DNA of 64,000 bases from Pseudomonas coleopterorum (GTDB taxonomy: Bacteria; Pseudomonadota; Gammaproteobacteria; Pseudomonadales; Pseudomonadaceae), in the NCBI RefSeq assembly GCF_900105555.1, contig NZ_FNTZ01000001.1:4157001-4221000 (forward strand). Reading direction: 5' to 3'. Numbering within the stretch: the stretch's first letter is position 1; each line of letters opens with the position of its first letter. The notes beneath the pieces were generated by a model. That model had not been told where the DNA came from. It did not search any database and saw only the letters and a program-made list of their open reading frames with translations. The position numbers and the translations under genes are program-made. Shown piece after piece: positions 36,405 to 46,585 of this stretch.

Positions 36405-36569
36405 TCAGCCCCGTTGCAAGTCGCAAGGCTTCGGCGGTGCTGGATTCTGTGCGTTGCACCGAGCAGCCAGGGCTTCACTGTCGACACGTTCAAAGACGCC
36501 GAGCCAATGAAACCGAGAATAATCAGGCGGGAGAAGAACGATGGGCAGATCGGGGGTCGGCTTGACCAT
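36405..36569 (-). CDS. 54-aa ORF with good ribosome site (left copy)
   Basis: It begins MVKPTPDLPIVLLPPDYSRF and has CAGGAG 7 bases upstream. The N-terminus resembles Pseudomonas small proteins that start VKPTPDPP and are usually longer (DUF6124-like), so this may be a truncated relative. Its stop lies 65 bp upstream of the DUF3077-like gene start, and the two may be cotranscribed. Identical to 57521-57685. Confidence 0.45.
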   Translation of the reverse strand: MVKPTPDLPIVLLPPDYSRFHWLGVFERVDSEALAARCNAQNPAPPKPCDLQRG

Positions 36570-36718
36570 GGTGGAGCTCCTGGAATGGTGGAGCCGCCAG
36601 ATGTCGCTACTAAACGAAAGGTGGCGGCTGTGACGCAGGTTAGTAGACCGGGATTCCAGGAACCCAGCGCACACGAGGTGCCCTGCGCACAGCCGCCATA
36701 ACACGCCCCGACAGACAC

Positions 36719-36751
36719 AAAAAAAGCGCCTATCGAGAAGCTATGGCGCTT
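36719..36751 (-). terminator. Rho-independent terminator in left arm
   Basis: On the minus strand AAGCGCC and GGCGCTT form a stem followed by a run of seven T. A second hairpin (about 36784-36808, CGGTCGCTG/CAGCGACCG) lies just before it. They mirror 57282-57306 and 57339-57371. It ends transcripts running outward from the Ig-like gene. Confidence 0.75.
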
Positions 36752-36896
36752 TGGCGCCTGGAAGTTTGTTCAGGCTACTAAACCCGGTCGCTGATTTGGC
36801 AGCGACCGGTCAAGGCTACCCAATGCTTGGCGCAAAGACAACTACACCTGCGCAAGAACCAGTGGCAGCGTCATAGCCGAACCCGTAGTTATCTGC

Positions 36897-37194
36897 ATCG
36901 GCCAGATGTACAGAATCATCAAGTGGGATTACCGTTCCAAGGTCACACGACCGCAGAGCTCTACTGGCACAATCAGGGCCAGTACCTGTATCACGTCGGT
37001 CTTTGGAGCAGCATCCACTAGCGTTGTCTGGGGATAGTGGAAGCCTTTGGCGTCGGCGTGCGGCTGACCGTATCGACGCGCAGACCCTCCAGGCCAAGTG
37101 GCTGGCGATCAATATCGGCCGAGCGCAGTACAAAAGCCACTCCGCAGGCATGGTGATAGGCCAGATTATTATTCAAGGGATTAGGGGCGCATGA
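36897..37194 (+). pseudogene. Decayed C-terminal toxin domain (left copy)
   Basis: Pieces in two frames match the C-terminal domain of the PAAR toxin at 58205-59182. They are QM-x4-KWDYRSKV (toxin: EQMDDNREWNYRAKV), WHNQGQYLYHVGLWSSIH (toxin: WHKQGRYLYHVGLWSGIH), then a stop, then DRIDAQT...LAINIG and a family-like end. At least one frameshift, one stop and a deletion make it non-functional. The PAAR part is absent. It is convergent to the Ig-like gene. Confidence 0.8.
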
Positions 37195-37385
37195 CGAGAA
37201 AACTGGGGTACGGTGAGGCGAAGTATCGGCGTCGGGATCGGTTAAAGCGTGCGGCGCTCAGGCTGCAATTACAAAGCGATGCAAAATTTTGGAGAGTTTT
37301 CGTGGGTTCGCCTCATTCTGATGATTTTTTGAAGCGGCTTAAAGCTGTGATGAAGAAATACGGTCGGCACACATTATGTATTTGA
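37191..37385 (+). CDS. 64-aa ORF after the toxin remnant (left copy)
   Basis: MTRKLGYGEAKYRRRDRLKR at the start; basic, helical, with FWRVFVGSPHSDDFLKRLKAVMKKYG in the second half. The ATG overlaps the stop of the toxin remnant by 4 bp, as expected for a coupled downstream gene, so it may be what is left of an immunity or accessory gene. It is not recognised. An identical copy is at 56705-56899. Confidence 0.4.
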   Translation: MTRKLGYGEAKYRRRDRLKRAALRLQLQSDAKFWRVFVGSPHSDDFLKRLKAVMKKYGRHTLCI

Positions 37386-37403
37386 TACCGGAAGAGCTAA
37401 AAT

Positions 37404-37483
37404 CTTCGCGGCAGTACGCCGCTCCTACAGAGAAAACTTTACATCTGTGGGAGCGACAGATTGCTCTGCGTGAACCTATGCGC
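37404..37483. repeat. REP-like inverted pair in left arm
   Basis: TTCGCGGCAGTACGCCGCTC and CTGTGGGAGCGACAGATTGC are partly palindromic REP-type units of a third variety. They lie between the 64-aa ORF and the end of the Ig-like gene. The mirror copy is at 56607-56686. Confidence 0.6.
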
Positions 37484-37528
37484 AGCAATAAGCGACACGC
37501 TGATTTTGTCGCTGCCATACCTCGCTTT

Positions 37529-40500
37529 CTAGTAATAGATTGCCATATTGTCAATCATGACACTGCCTGGCGTCCCAGAAGACGGGGTAACTATTAATTG
37601 AGTTATACGAAGGCCTGCGACCTCTGGTATGTCAAGCCATCCTATAAACTCTGTGCCCACCGGGTCGGTGACGGAAATCTCGCTGCCGTCATTGTATTTG
37701 GCTTTCATTCTGCTCCATTTCCTCAGCAGGCCAAATGTTACTTTTCGTGCAGGCGGAGTAAACTCGATCAGTGCATGACCACCTTGGTTCTGCACCGTAA
37801 GACATTTGCGGGTTATATAGGGCGGATAGCTGTGAGTTTGAGTGCCACTAATCCCAGTTCCAGAAAATCTAAATCGGGGATACACATTTGCAGGATTACT
37901 TGGCGGCGTTTCAAAGTCTTCATAATACGGCTCGCCCCCGCCCCCGCCACCGCTTCCTTCCTTCCCAAGCACCACCGGCACCGCCTTGGACGCACTGAAT
38001 AGCGCGCCATCAACTCGGGCAACCTTATAGTCAAATGTCACGGCCTCACCGTTATTATTCAGCACTTCCGCTTTGCTGATAGTAAAGTCCATCGGCGTAG
38101 TAGCATCTTGGACTTCCCGCTCAGCCGTCACCTGATGAGACGCCTCCTGCCCGGTAAACTCGACATAAACCCGCTGCCCTGGTGCTCTGCCGCCAAACGC
38201 GGGTACCTGGACTATGACGCCCGTCCCTGGGACAGTTTCAGGATCCAGACGCCCATCCACCACGCCCGCCACGGTAGGCGCAATCAAGTTCAGTTCTAGT
38301 GTTTTCATCACAACCTCACCCAAAGGAAACAGTTTTGCCGAACTTTCCGTGCCTGCGCCGGCCAGGTCGACTTTTAGTTGAATCGTCACGATTGAGGCAT
38401 TCTCCAACCGCAGCAGCACAGTACGGGGTACAGGACGTCGAATACCCGCCACTACTTCTGCCGTTTGTACCGTGTAAGGTTCTGGCAATCGCTCGCTGTA
38501 ATCACTGCCGTCGTCACGCACTCCCTGTATCCGCAGCCAAAACATCTGCCCAGCCTGAATAAACGGCCAAGGCTCAACCATCACGGTCGCATTGCCTGTC
38601 ACGGTATTGAGGTCCAGTTGCCCACCCACGGCCTCGACCACTTGCGGCCCTCTCAACAGTGCGGGCCGCAAATCCTCCAGCACGAACGCAATGACTTCAG
38701 AGCTACCAACGACTTGCCCCCCCGAAAGACCACATAGGCCACTTCCACCGTTTTCCCCAGGCTGGCAGCGAGAAAAGCTGGCGCTATGGCGATGCTTGCG
38801 TTCCCGGCGTTGGTAGTACTGTGGGGGATAGGCAGTACTTCTCCGCTGGGCAAACGCCACACCACGGCCACCACATCCCCACTCTGGATACGGGCATCGT
38901 TGACGACCACCGTGGCGGTATTGCTTTCATAGCCGGTACCCGGACGAATGGGCTGCCAGGGATTGGCTTCGGTCTGGCTGGCATCGACGATTCTGGGCAG
39001 TGGCCAGGGTTGCACGGACGGCTCGTTCACATGCAACACCAGCCGTTGCGAAGACCCCACCGGCTGGCTGTTGCGGCGGGCTTCGTACCAGACTTCCACG
39101 TAGCCGTTGATATTGCCGCTGATGTACGGTTCCTTGCCGATCGGCACTTCCAGATTGCCGGAGGCAGGAAACGGCCGATTGGTAACAGAAGTGCTGGCAC
39201 CGGAGCCTTCCCAACGAATGGTCAACATGTCACCCGCAAGCAGCGTGGAATTGGGTTCCACCACGACCTTGACCGTGGCACCTACCACACCGGGATCAAC
39301 CTCACCGCCTGGAAAGACCGGCTCGGTAGTCGGCTTGGGCAGGTTGCTCGGCACGCCCACCACGGTCAGTTCCAGCGCTGGCGAAACATAGGCCGTACCT
39401 TCCACGTCGATCTCGTAATACACCTTCAGGGTCGTGTTGGTGCCCAGCCCCGTTGCGAAGACCTTGTCGATCAAGAAGTCCAGGTCCTGCGGCGTATCGC
39501 TGGTCAGCCTTTTGGTCAGCTGCGTGAAGAGCCCGCTGCCACTGGCAGTCAAGCCTTGCCAGTGCAGAATCACGGTCTGCCCACTGGCCATGAAGCTGTA
39601 GGCCGGCACGATGACCTGCTGATGCGAGCCGCTGACCAGCGCCGGATTGTAGGTATCGCCTGTGACATCGGTGAGTGTGGGTTTCTCCAGGGTCACTGGC
39701 TGGCCGATCACCTGCACACTGGTGCGTTGCGAAGGGGTGCTCACGCCGTTGATGGTCGCCTCGTAAAACACCGTGCCCGCGCTGCCCACCAAAGCAGCGG
39801 CCTTGTCGTTGGGCACGTACAGCGTGATACGTGTAGCCGCCCGTTCGATCTTGAACGACGCCGTGTAGGTCAGTCGCGGCCCGATCACCGGGAGGCCGGT
39901 CCAGGTCAGTACGCCTTCGGTGCCCACGGGCAGGTTGCCGTTGACCGGGATCTGAATGGCCACGTCGGCGCCGTCCAGCTCGTCCATGTCCAATTCATCG
40001 TAGTCATTGGCATCGCGCACGGTCGGTGCGTACAGGGCGCCGGGGGGGATCACGTCGGTGCGGGCTTCGAGGCTGTAGAGCGACCAGTTCTTCACCGTGT
40101 CGTGGATGTCGTAGCGCACGATCAGCCCGATGCCCGGTGTGCTGTCGATGATGTCGGCCGGTACGCTGATGGTCAGCGGTGTGCTCGAGTTGTTGGCTTC
40201 GTCCGCGGTAAGGGTCTTGGTAATTTCCCGGTTCGACCAGTGCAGAACGATCTCGTCATGCTCGGCGATGTTCACGTAGCGCGGGATGGTCACTGTCAGT
40301 GCCTGGCCAGCGGGCACCATGTCGGGAATGCCGGTGGGCGGGGTCAGGCGTTCGTTGACATGGGGGGTGGACGGCTCCGGGTCGGGGTTTCCCGGTACGC
40401 TCTGTTTGACCAGAAAAGGGCCGACGCTTTCGGACACGCTGAACGAGGTGGAAGGCGGAACTATATGGTGATAGTGCAGCGTGACCTCGCCGTCCTGAGG

Positions 40501-40839
40501 AAACTGGGAGGGACTCACGAGAAAGGTGACGATGCCGCTTTGCATGTCCTCGGGGCTGATGGTGTTGACCTGAACGGGAGTGTCATTCAGGTACAGGGCG
40601 AGGTTGTCGTTTTCCAGCATGCTGGATTGCAGGACCACTTGCACGGCCACGGGTACGGTGGGGTCGTGCAGGTCGTTCTTGTTCAGGCCGTTGTGCACCA
40701 GCAGCGCCGGAACCTGCGGGGCAGGCAAGGTGGGGATGCCGGGATGATGGGGAGCGGCAGCGAACGCGCCGAAGGTGGATGACTGGCTGTGGGCGATTTG
40801 CAGCTGCAACAGCTGCAGGGTGTTGTTGAGCGTGGTCAT
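37529..40839 (-). pseudogene. Ig-like repeat surface-type protein, frameshifted copy
   Basis: Reverse-complement twin of the intact gene at 53250-56561. A run of seven C (38717-38723; G on the coding strand) replaces eight, shifting the frame after codon 705. The product would be 728 aa (stop at 38653), ending in 23 foreign residues. The remaining 3' part stays open to 37529. The truncated protein would keep the conserved N-terminal repeats and lose the glycine linker and C-terminal domain. Two residues differ from the twin near the N-terminus (Ala for Val, Ser for Pro). It may be a reversible 'off' state rather than a dead gene. Confidence 0.85.
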
Positions 40840-40930
40840 GGCAGGGCTCTTGTGAGGTTCAGGTCGAGAGCGACTGGTATGACGCTAGATGAGGAATCGA
40901 TAATTAACCGGTCTAAATTTTAGGCGTTTA
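40840..40930 (-). promoter_or_regulatory. Conserved 5' leader of Ig-like gene (left)
   Basis: The 91 bp upstream of the ATG match the leader of the right copy with one substitution, and the third paralogue (49024-49101) shares ATACCAGTCGCTCTCGACCT followed by GAACCTCACAAGAGCCCTG. Conservation outside coding sequence suggests a common promoter or regulatory 5' UTR. No clear -35/-10 pair can be named. Confidence 0.55.
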
Positions 40931-41269
40931 TTTATTGAGGTGTTGGGGTATTATAAAAGCATCGAGCAGCGTTGAAAGTAAATGTTCATGAGTTCGAATC
41001 AAGTGCTGTTTTATTCATTGTCTAATGCTAGAGCGGGTGGCGGGCGGCGCCCCGAACTTTATTCAATGGTTGATTGGAGCGAACTTGCGGGGGCGTATCA
41101 AGGCTTGTAGGGAAAAACATTTTGCGGCTAGCACTGATGTGTTCCCAGGAAAATAACAATCCGATCATCTCATAGGTGATAGCGATCAAGCTGCAGCGCA
41201 GACGTTCAGACAAGCGTCATGTCAACGCCAGACTCGCTGATATCAAAATATCTACAGGGATTACCAAGC
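40931..41269. other. AT-richer spacer inside the left arm
   Basis: Non-coding as far as can be seen. A 61-codon minus-strand ORF (41028-41213) has no ribosome site or family likeness. The junction with the repeat arm at 40930 shows no insertion-sequence end or target duplication. Confidence 0.5.
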
Positions 41270-41309
41270 AAAAAAGCCAGACTACCTCCCTACGGGAGGT
41301 AGTCTGGCT
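41270..41309 (-). terminator. Strong rho-independent terminator
   Basis: On the minus strand AGCCAGACTACCTCCC, loop GTA and GGGAGGTAGTCTGGCT form a perfect 16-bp stem followed by TTTTT. It lies 64 bp past the stop of the 664-aa Ig-like protein gene. Confidence 0.92.
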
Positions 41310-41372
41310 GTGAATTACATCAAGTTAAATACGCACCCACCGCTCAAGATGAGCGCGCCGTAAGCGTTACTG

Positions 41373-43367
41373 TCAAGGCGTTGGGCACACCTGCCCAACC
41401 ATGGTTACCGGGGTGTAACTGGGGGGATTGGTGCTGCCCTCTCCGTGGACATTCTTGGCGGTATGACTCACCTCCGCTCTATTGCGACGCAATGGATACA
41501 GATCGGGCGCCAGGACGCTGGCCGGAATTCGGAACTCGAGGAAGCCATTGTCCAATTCCGTTTGCCCCACATCGTCCGTCGCCGTGAACAAGGTTCCAGG
41601 AAGCTCGGTATTGCCAGTGGTCCCCTCCAGACCGCGAAAATTGATCGTGATCAGATCGCCCTTGGCTGCATTTGTATAATTGAGCGGCACACGATACACC
41701 ATGCCACTCACCGAGTTGCAGCGGTCGATGTACCCAGATGGGTTAAGCCCCTGGAATGCACCAATCGGTAAGCTGCTGCCGCCCCCCGGAAGCTCGCTGG
41801 GGGAAGTCACCTGCACGATCTGCTCTATAGAGCGGCTGGTATTTTCGACAGGGGGATAGCCGTTGCTTGACCCGATCCGGCGGGTCACGGTGTAGGACAG
41901 TGGAACCAGTCCCGCGCCACCCGTGGCGATTTGCGCTGGGGTCAGTGGAAAAGGTTGCAGCGTTTTGCTGGTGAACTCAGCTTGGCTAACAGGGCGGGGT
42001 GGCGTGGTGATCGCAACACCTTTCCAGAATACCGTAATGAGGTCGTTGACTGCGAAATCCTCTGCGGTAGGCCAAGGCACTGTGACGTTGGCCGGCTGGG
42101 TGTATTGACCCGCCGAGATGACGTTGACTACGGCGCCGGAGGCGGTGCTCAGCACGCTGGCCTCCAACAATTCACCGTGCTCAGGGCTGGTAGGGTCGGG
42201 ATCCGGGCCGCCAGGCAACGTCACGTCCACGAACACGTTTATCAGTTTCAGTGAAGTGGTCAGGTAGACGCCGTCACGTAACACATCGTAGTCGACAACG
42301 GTGGTATAGCGCGTTGGGTTGCCTGCCCCCCCGCCATTGAGGACGGCGTTATAGGGAATCGGCAACCTGAGCAAGGGGTCCGCCGCGATGTTGGTGATGA
42401 AATCTCTGGCAACCACCTGAGTACCCCACCGAAGCACGATTTCATCATTCACATGCACTGGGGTAATCGGAGGGATCTCGGCTGTGAGCACACGCGCATC
42501 GGCTTCATCGACGATGCCGCCATCGTCAAACAGAGGGACTATCGGCGCTGGCACGTTGATAGGTATATCGTTCAGTACGAAACGTGCAGCAACCTCTAGC
42601 GACAGCGCGGAAACGTTGCCGGCCAGGTCAGTGACTCGGTAGCCGAGCAGATGCACGGTCTGATCCCCCGCCGCTTCCAGATCAGCCAAGGGAAAAACAA
42701 CGGATGGCGGCAGACCGCCAATAGCGCCGGGCGGAAGACGCGTGCCAGGGGTCAGCCAGGTTTTGGTCCCGGCGGTCTCGATGTAGACTTCAATCAGATC
42801 ACCTTGCCATTCCCCACTGTAGCTGGGGACCAGGCCAATCAGGTTGTCGTTGGCGTCGAGCAAATCCAGCGTGATAACCAGCGGGTCACCCGGCGGCACG
42901 CCAGGAAAAGTCAAACGGCCCAGCACAGGAGAACCCGGTGCAGTGGTGTCGACCCATGAGTCCTGATTCTCTCCGAAGCTGTCGGCGCCGGCGTCAGACC
43001 AGTCGATGATGTAACGCAAACGATGCGGCGTATGGTCAAAGTTATCCGCGGCAGTCAATGGCAAGTCCAGAATCAGCGCTACTTTGTCTAGCTCGTCCTG
43101 TGGGGTGATGGTGTAACTGGATGAGGGGATTGGACGTCCATCCCATTCGAGTGTGATGATATCGTCCGCATAGAAATCATCGTTCCAAGGCACGCTGACC
43201 TTGACCGTCGCGGGCAGCGCGGTAGTTTTTAGAATATTGTTCGGATAGCCCGTACCTGGCGGGGTGATTTTATCGACAAATTCTGCCGCAAGATAAGGCT
43301 GAATACGCGGTGTCAGGCCGTAAGATACGCGACGACCGGAGGGGGGCAAGCCTTTTTGAACAGTCAT
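41373..43367 (-). CDS. Ig-like repeat protein, divergent paralogue (664 aa)
   Basis: 664 aa from the ATG at 43367, which has AGGAGA 7 bases upstream; longer in-frame starts lack this. No Sec signal, no membrane segment. At least four repeats of about 110-130 residues each carry a variant of the motif D-[DEL]-I-x-L-x-W-x-G (DDIITLEWDG, NDEIVLRWGT, NDLITVFWKG, GDLITINFRG), which the 1103- and 1228-aa proteins also have, so it is a distant member of the same family. The C-terminus has a Cys pair (DRCNSV and GQVCPTP). The export route and role are unknown. A strong terminator follows. Confidence 0.72.
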   Translation of the reverse strand: MTVQKGLPPSGRRVSYGLTPRIQPYLAAEFVDKITPPGTGYPNNILKTTALPATVKVSVPWNDDFYADDIITLEWDGRPIPSSSYTITPQDELDKVALILDLPLTAADNFDHTPHRLRYIIDWSDAGADSFGENQDSWVDTTAPGSPVLGRLTFPGVPPGDPLVITLDLLDANDNLIGLVPSYSGEWQGDLIEVYIETAGTKTWLTPGTRLPPGAIGGLPPSVVFPLADLEAAGDQTVHLLGYRVTDLAGNVSALSLEVAARFVLNDIPINVPAPIVPLFDDGGIVDEADARVLTAEIPPITPVHVNDEIVLRWGTQVVARDFITNIAADPLLRLPIPYNAVLNGGGAGNPTRYTTVVDYDVLRDGVYLTTSLKLINVFVDVTLPGGPDPDPTSPEHGELLEASVLSTASGAVVNVISAGQYTQPANVTVPWPTAEDFAVNDLITVFWKGVAITTPPRPVSQAEFTSKTLQPFPLTPAQIATGGAGLVPLSYTVTRRIGSSNGYPPVENTSRSIEQIVQVTSPSELPGGGSSLPIGAFQGLNPSGYIDRCNSVSGMVYRVPLNYTNAAKGDLITINFRGLEGTTGNTELPGTLFTATDDVGQTELDNGFLEFRIPASVLAPDLYPLRRNRAEVSHTAKNVHGEGSTNPPSYTPVTMVGQVCPTP

Positions 43368-43777
43368 GTGCATTCTCCTGATACTGAACGGGGGAATAAC
43401 AAACAGCATCTGCGTAAATATATTTCCATTATCCACACAAGGGCACGCGCTTCGAACTCTCCGCGGTTCAGCAGTGTTTTTAGTCAGTAGGGGCGCTGCT
43501 TGAACAACGCTAGCACTGCAATTAGAAATTACAAACGCTCAAAAAATTATTTCTGATCGGCGGCAATTCGCTGTGCAGATTAATTCAGGGCTGGCCAATA
43601 TGAAAGTCTATTGACATACGTGTTACCGCCTTGATGGCAGCTTCAATAAGCTTGTTTTGAAAAGATACGTTCACCGCGCTTTGAAATGAATGGTTTATTA
43701 CATGGACTTTTTAAGGGTGATGAACTTTATTGAATTCAATACGACTTCATTCCTCTTGCCAGTTCTAGGGCCGCGCC
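43368..43777. promoter_or_regulatory. Divergent intergenic region before the first autotransporter
   Basis: 410 bp, AT-rich compared with neighbours, between divergent genes. A TTGACA at 43611 lacks a good partner -10. Promoters for both genes are expected here, but none can be fixed. No repeats were seen. Confidence 0.4.
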
Positions 43778-46462
43778 ATGAATCTGTCGAATTCCGTTCA
43801 GCTCACTGCTCTGTATGCCGTCACCGCCGCACTGTTGAGTCAGACGGTGATCAGCGCCCAGGCTGCCACGTTGGTGGGGCCCGCCACTGCCACTGTCAAT
43901 CCGGGGGATGTGCCGACCTTCTGGAACCTCAGTCAGGCGGCTACCTTGACGTTGAACCCTGGAGCACAAAGCCAGGAGATCTTCGCCGAGGCCTCTACGG
44001 TCAACTTGAACGGGGCCTCGTCGATAGCGAACACAGGGCGGGTGCTGGAATTGGACCAAGGGGCGCTGGCCACGGTGGTAGACAGCTTGCTGCTCAATAC
44101 GGCCAATAGCGGTGTCACGGTCCGACGTGGCTCACTGCTTTCATTGCTCGACAGCCAGGTTACGGCGGTTCAGCGAGGCCTGAATCTGCTGGCAGGCGGC
44201 GAGGTGATTGCGCGCAATACTCAAGTCACGGTGGTGGGCCTTGGGGGCACCGTGCCACTTGTCGATGGCGCCGGTATTGTCATGCTGGGAGGTACAGCAA
44301 CCTTGGCCGAGGGTTCGCAGGTGGTGGGTTCGAGCAATGGCGCTGTGTTCAGTGGTGACCGCTTTACTCCAGGTGACGATGGCCATGTATCGACCTTGAT
44401 CATCGACAATTCCAGCGTGCAATCCCAGTTTGGCAGCGCGATTGCGCTGGTGCCCTTGCGTGGTGCCGAGCTGCCGGTGGCGCAGTTGCTGGTGCGCAAT
44501 GGATCGACATTGTCAGGGGGCAACGGCATTGCCATGGACCTGACCGCTGGCACCACCGCGACGATGGAAGTCGACGCAAGCACAGTGCAGGGCGGTATCA
44601 ATGCTGCCAGTGGGGCGGTGGCGAACGTAACCTTGAACAACGGCAGCCGCCTGACGGGCAACAGTGCGATTGCGGCCTTGGCAGCGCTGCAACTGGAGGT
44701 CGACAACAGCACGCTCAGCGGCGATATCAACCTGCAAGAGCAATCCGAAGCGGTGCTTGCCTTTCGTAATGGCGCGGCGTTGCAAGGCTCGCTGAATGCC
44801 AGTAATCCTACCAATACCACCTTGTCGCTCGATGGCAGCACCATGCAAGGCAATGTCAGCGCTACGGGGACAACCACCCAATTGGACCTGAGCAATGCCT
44901 CCACTCTGACCGGCCAAGTCATCGGAGCCAACCAGGTGACACTCGATGGCGGCTCTGTATGGAACATGACGGGGAGCTCCCGGGTCGGCGGACTGTCCAT
45001 CAACGCCAGTCGAGTGAATCTTGCAGGTACTGGCGGCGCCTTCGGTACCTTGACCGTGGACAGCCTGACTGGCGCAGGTACTTTCGGGCTCAACACCGAT
45101 ATCGCCAGTGGCCAAGGTGATTTGTTGGTCGTGACCGGCCAGGCTGAGGGCAGTCACAGTTTACAGATCGCCAACAGTGGGGCCGAGCCACAGGCAAGCA
45201 ATACCGGGCTGACTGTAGTTGAAACGGGCGGTGGGGCGGCGACCTTTGCGGTGGCAGGCGGGCAGGTGGATGCGGGCACCTTTGTGTACGAGCTGGCCCA
45301 TCAGGGAAATGACTGGGCGCTGGTGCGAAGCACCGTTGGGGAGCCAGGTAAACCCGAGGAGCCAGGCGGGCCCGGCGAGCCAGAGTTACCCGGTGAACCC
45401 GAGGAGCCAAGTGGTCCAGGCGAACCTGAAGTGCCAGGTGAGCCCGAGCAGCCTGGTGGGCCAGGGGAACCGGAGCTGCCGGTCGGGCCTGGCGAACCCG
45501 AAGTGCCAGGTGAGCCAGGTGAGCCAGGTGAACCTGGTGGTCCGATTGTCAGCCCCAGCGCCAGGGCAGTGCTGGGTCTATTCAATGCGGCGCCTACGGT
45601 GTGGTATGGAGAAACCACCACCTTGCTCAGTCGCATGGGGGATCTGCGCACAGGACGCAGCATTAGTGGGCCGTGGCTGCGCGCCTTTGGCGGCAGGTCT
45701 GATCTATCCGCCGCAGGCGGGGTTGCCTACCGGCAACGTCAGCGGGGGCTGAGTTTTGGTGTGGACACTCCGCTACCGGCGGCCAATGGCCAATGGATGC
45801 TGGGGGTAATGGGAGGCTACAGCCGCTCCGACCTGGACATGGCCGCTGGCACCAACGGCCATGTAGACAGCTACTCTTTGGGCATCTATACCACCTGGCT
45901 CAGTGAATCGGGTTATTACGTGGATGCGTTGATCAAGGCCAACCGCTTCCAGAACGGATCAGACGTTCTGATGAGCGATGGCCGGCGCACAGGCGGCGAC
46001 TACGATACCTACGGGGTGGGCGGCTCGGTCGAAGTCGGCAAGCATATCAAGCTGGCCGATGGCTGGTTTGTAGAGCCCTATGCACAATTATCTGCCCTGC
46101 GGGTCCAGGGTGAAAAGTACGACCTCGACAACGGGATGCAAGCGCGCGGCAATCATGCCGACTCGCTGCTGGGGAAAGTGGGCAGTCATGTCGGACGGCA
46201 GTTCGCATTGCCCGGTGGCGGGAGCGTACAGCCCTATATAAAAATTGCAGCCGCCCATGAGTTCGCCAAGTCGAACCGGGTAAAAATCAACGACACCTAT
46301 TCATTCAACAATGATTTGTCGGGCAGCCGTGGTGAATTGGGCGCCGGAATTTCCGCCCAACTTACAGAGGCATTCCAACTGCATGCCGACTTCGATTACA
46401 GCAACGGTAAAAATATCGAGCAGCCCTGGGGGGGAAGTCTGGGCGTACGATACGCGTGGTGA
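43778..46462 (+). CDS. Pertactin-like autotransporter with Pro/Glu/Gly linker
   Basis: 894 aa. A signal peptide (cleavage after SAQA, about residue 29) is followed by a beta-helical pertactin-type passenger (about 30-520) rich in N/T/S/G repeats. A linker of imperfect PGEPE-type units (about 523-588) comes next, then a C-terminal autotransporter beta-barrel (about 620-894) ending in the aromatic signature VRYAW. It is expected to display or release its passenger at the cell surface. No RGD, protease triad or lipase motif was seen. It shares barrel and passenger end with the next gene, which points to tandem duplication. Confidence 0.9.
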   Translation: MNLSNSVQLTALYAVTAALLSQTVISAQAATLVGPATATVNPGDVPTFWNLSQAATLTLNPGAQSQEIFAEASTVNLNGASSIANTGRVLELDQGALATVVDSLLLNTANSGVTVRRGSLLSLLDSQVTAVQRGLNLLAGGEVIARNTQVTVVGLGGTVPLVDGAGIVMLGGTATLAEGSQVVGSSNGAVFSGDRFTPGDDGHVSTLIIDNSSVQSQFGSAIALVPLRGAELPVAQLLVRNGSTLSGGNGIAMDLTAGTTATMEVDASTVQGGINAASGAVANVTLNNGSRLTGNSAIAALAALQLEVDNSTLSGDINLQEQSEAVLAFRNGAALQGSLNASNPTNTTLSLDGSTMQGNVSATGTTTQLDLSNASTLTGQVIGANQVTLDGGSVWNMTGSSRVGGLSINASRVNLAGTGGAFGTLTVDSLTGAGTFGLNTDIASGQGDLLVVTGQAEGSHSLQIANSGAEPQASNTGLTVVETGGGAATFAVAGGQVDAGTFVYELAHQGNDWALVRSTVGEPGKPEEPGGPGEPELPGEPEEPSGPGEPEVPGEPEQPGGPGEPELPVGPGEPEVPGEPGEPGEPGGPIVSPSARAVLGLFNAAPTVWYGETTTLLSRMGDLRTGRSISGPWLRAFGGRSDLSAAGGVAYRQRQRGLSFGVDTPLPAANGQWMLGVMGGYSRSDLDMAAGTNGHVDSYSLGIYTTWLSESGYYVDALIKANRFQNGSDVLMSDGRRTGGDYDTYGVGGSVEVGKHIKLADGWFVEPYAQLSALRVQGEKYDLDNGMQARGNHADSLLGKVGSHVGRQFALPGGGSVQPYIKIAAAHEFAKSNRVKINDTYSFNNDLSGSRGELGAGISAQLTEAFQLHADFDYSNGKNIEQPWGGSLGVRYAW

Positions 46463-46585
46463 GGTACCTTCGAATACGGAGGATACTAGGACGATTCTTA
46501 CAAGTAAGCGGGACTCGTCCTACGTAAAATATTCAGCAGAGAACCTAGGATAGTCGATCCCGAATGCCAAGGCATTGCGCCCAGC

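Larger units (their letters stand above)
36096..40930 (-). repeat. Left arm of 4.83-kb inverted duplication
   Basis: This stretch is the reverse complement of 53159-57994, with lengths of 4835 and 4836 bp. Position x in the arm maps to about 94090 - x. The only length difference is one base in a homopolymer (seven C at 38717-38723 versus eight G at 55366-55373). Noted substitutions cluster at the two ends: one in the leader, three in the first 200 bp of the large gene, and two near the outer end. The rest reads identical. It contains the frameshifted Ig-like repeat gene, a decayed toxin fragment and small ORFs. Confidence 0.95.

Noticed and set aside
43611..43639. Sigma-70 promoter based on TTGACA at 43611
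   Set aside because: No acceptable -10 hexamer at 16-18 bp spacing.
45301..45663. Collagen-like [10 protein letters not shown] repeats on the minus strand
   Set aside because: Exact antisense of the PGEPE linker of the autotransporter; no start site, an artefact of the repeat.
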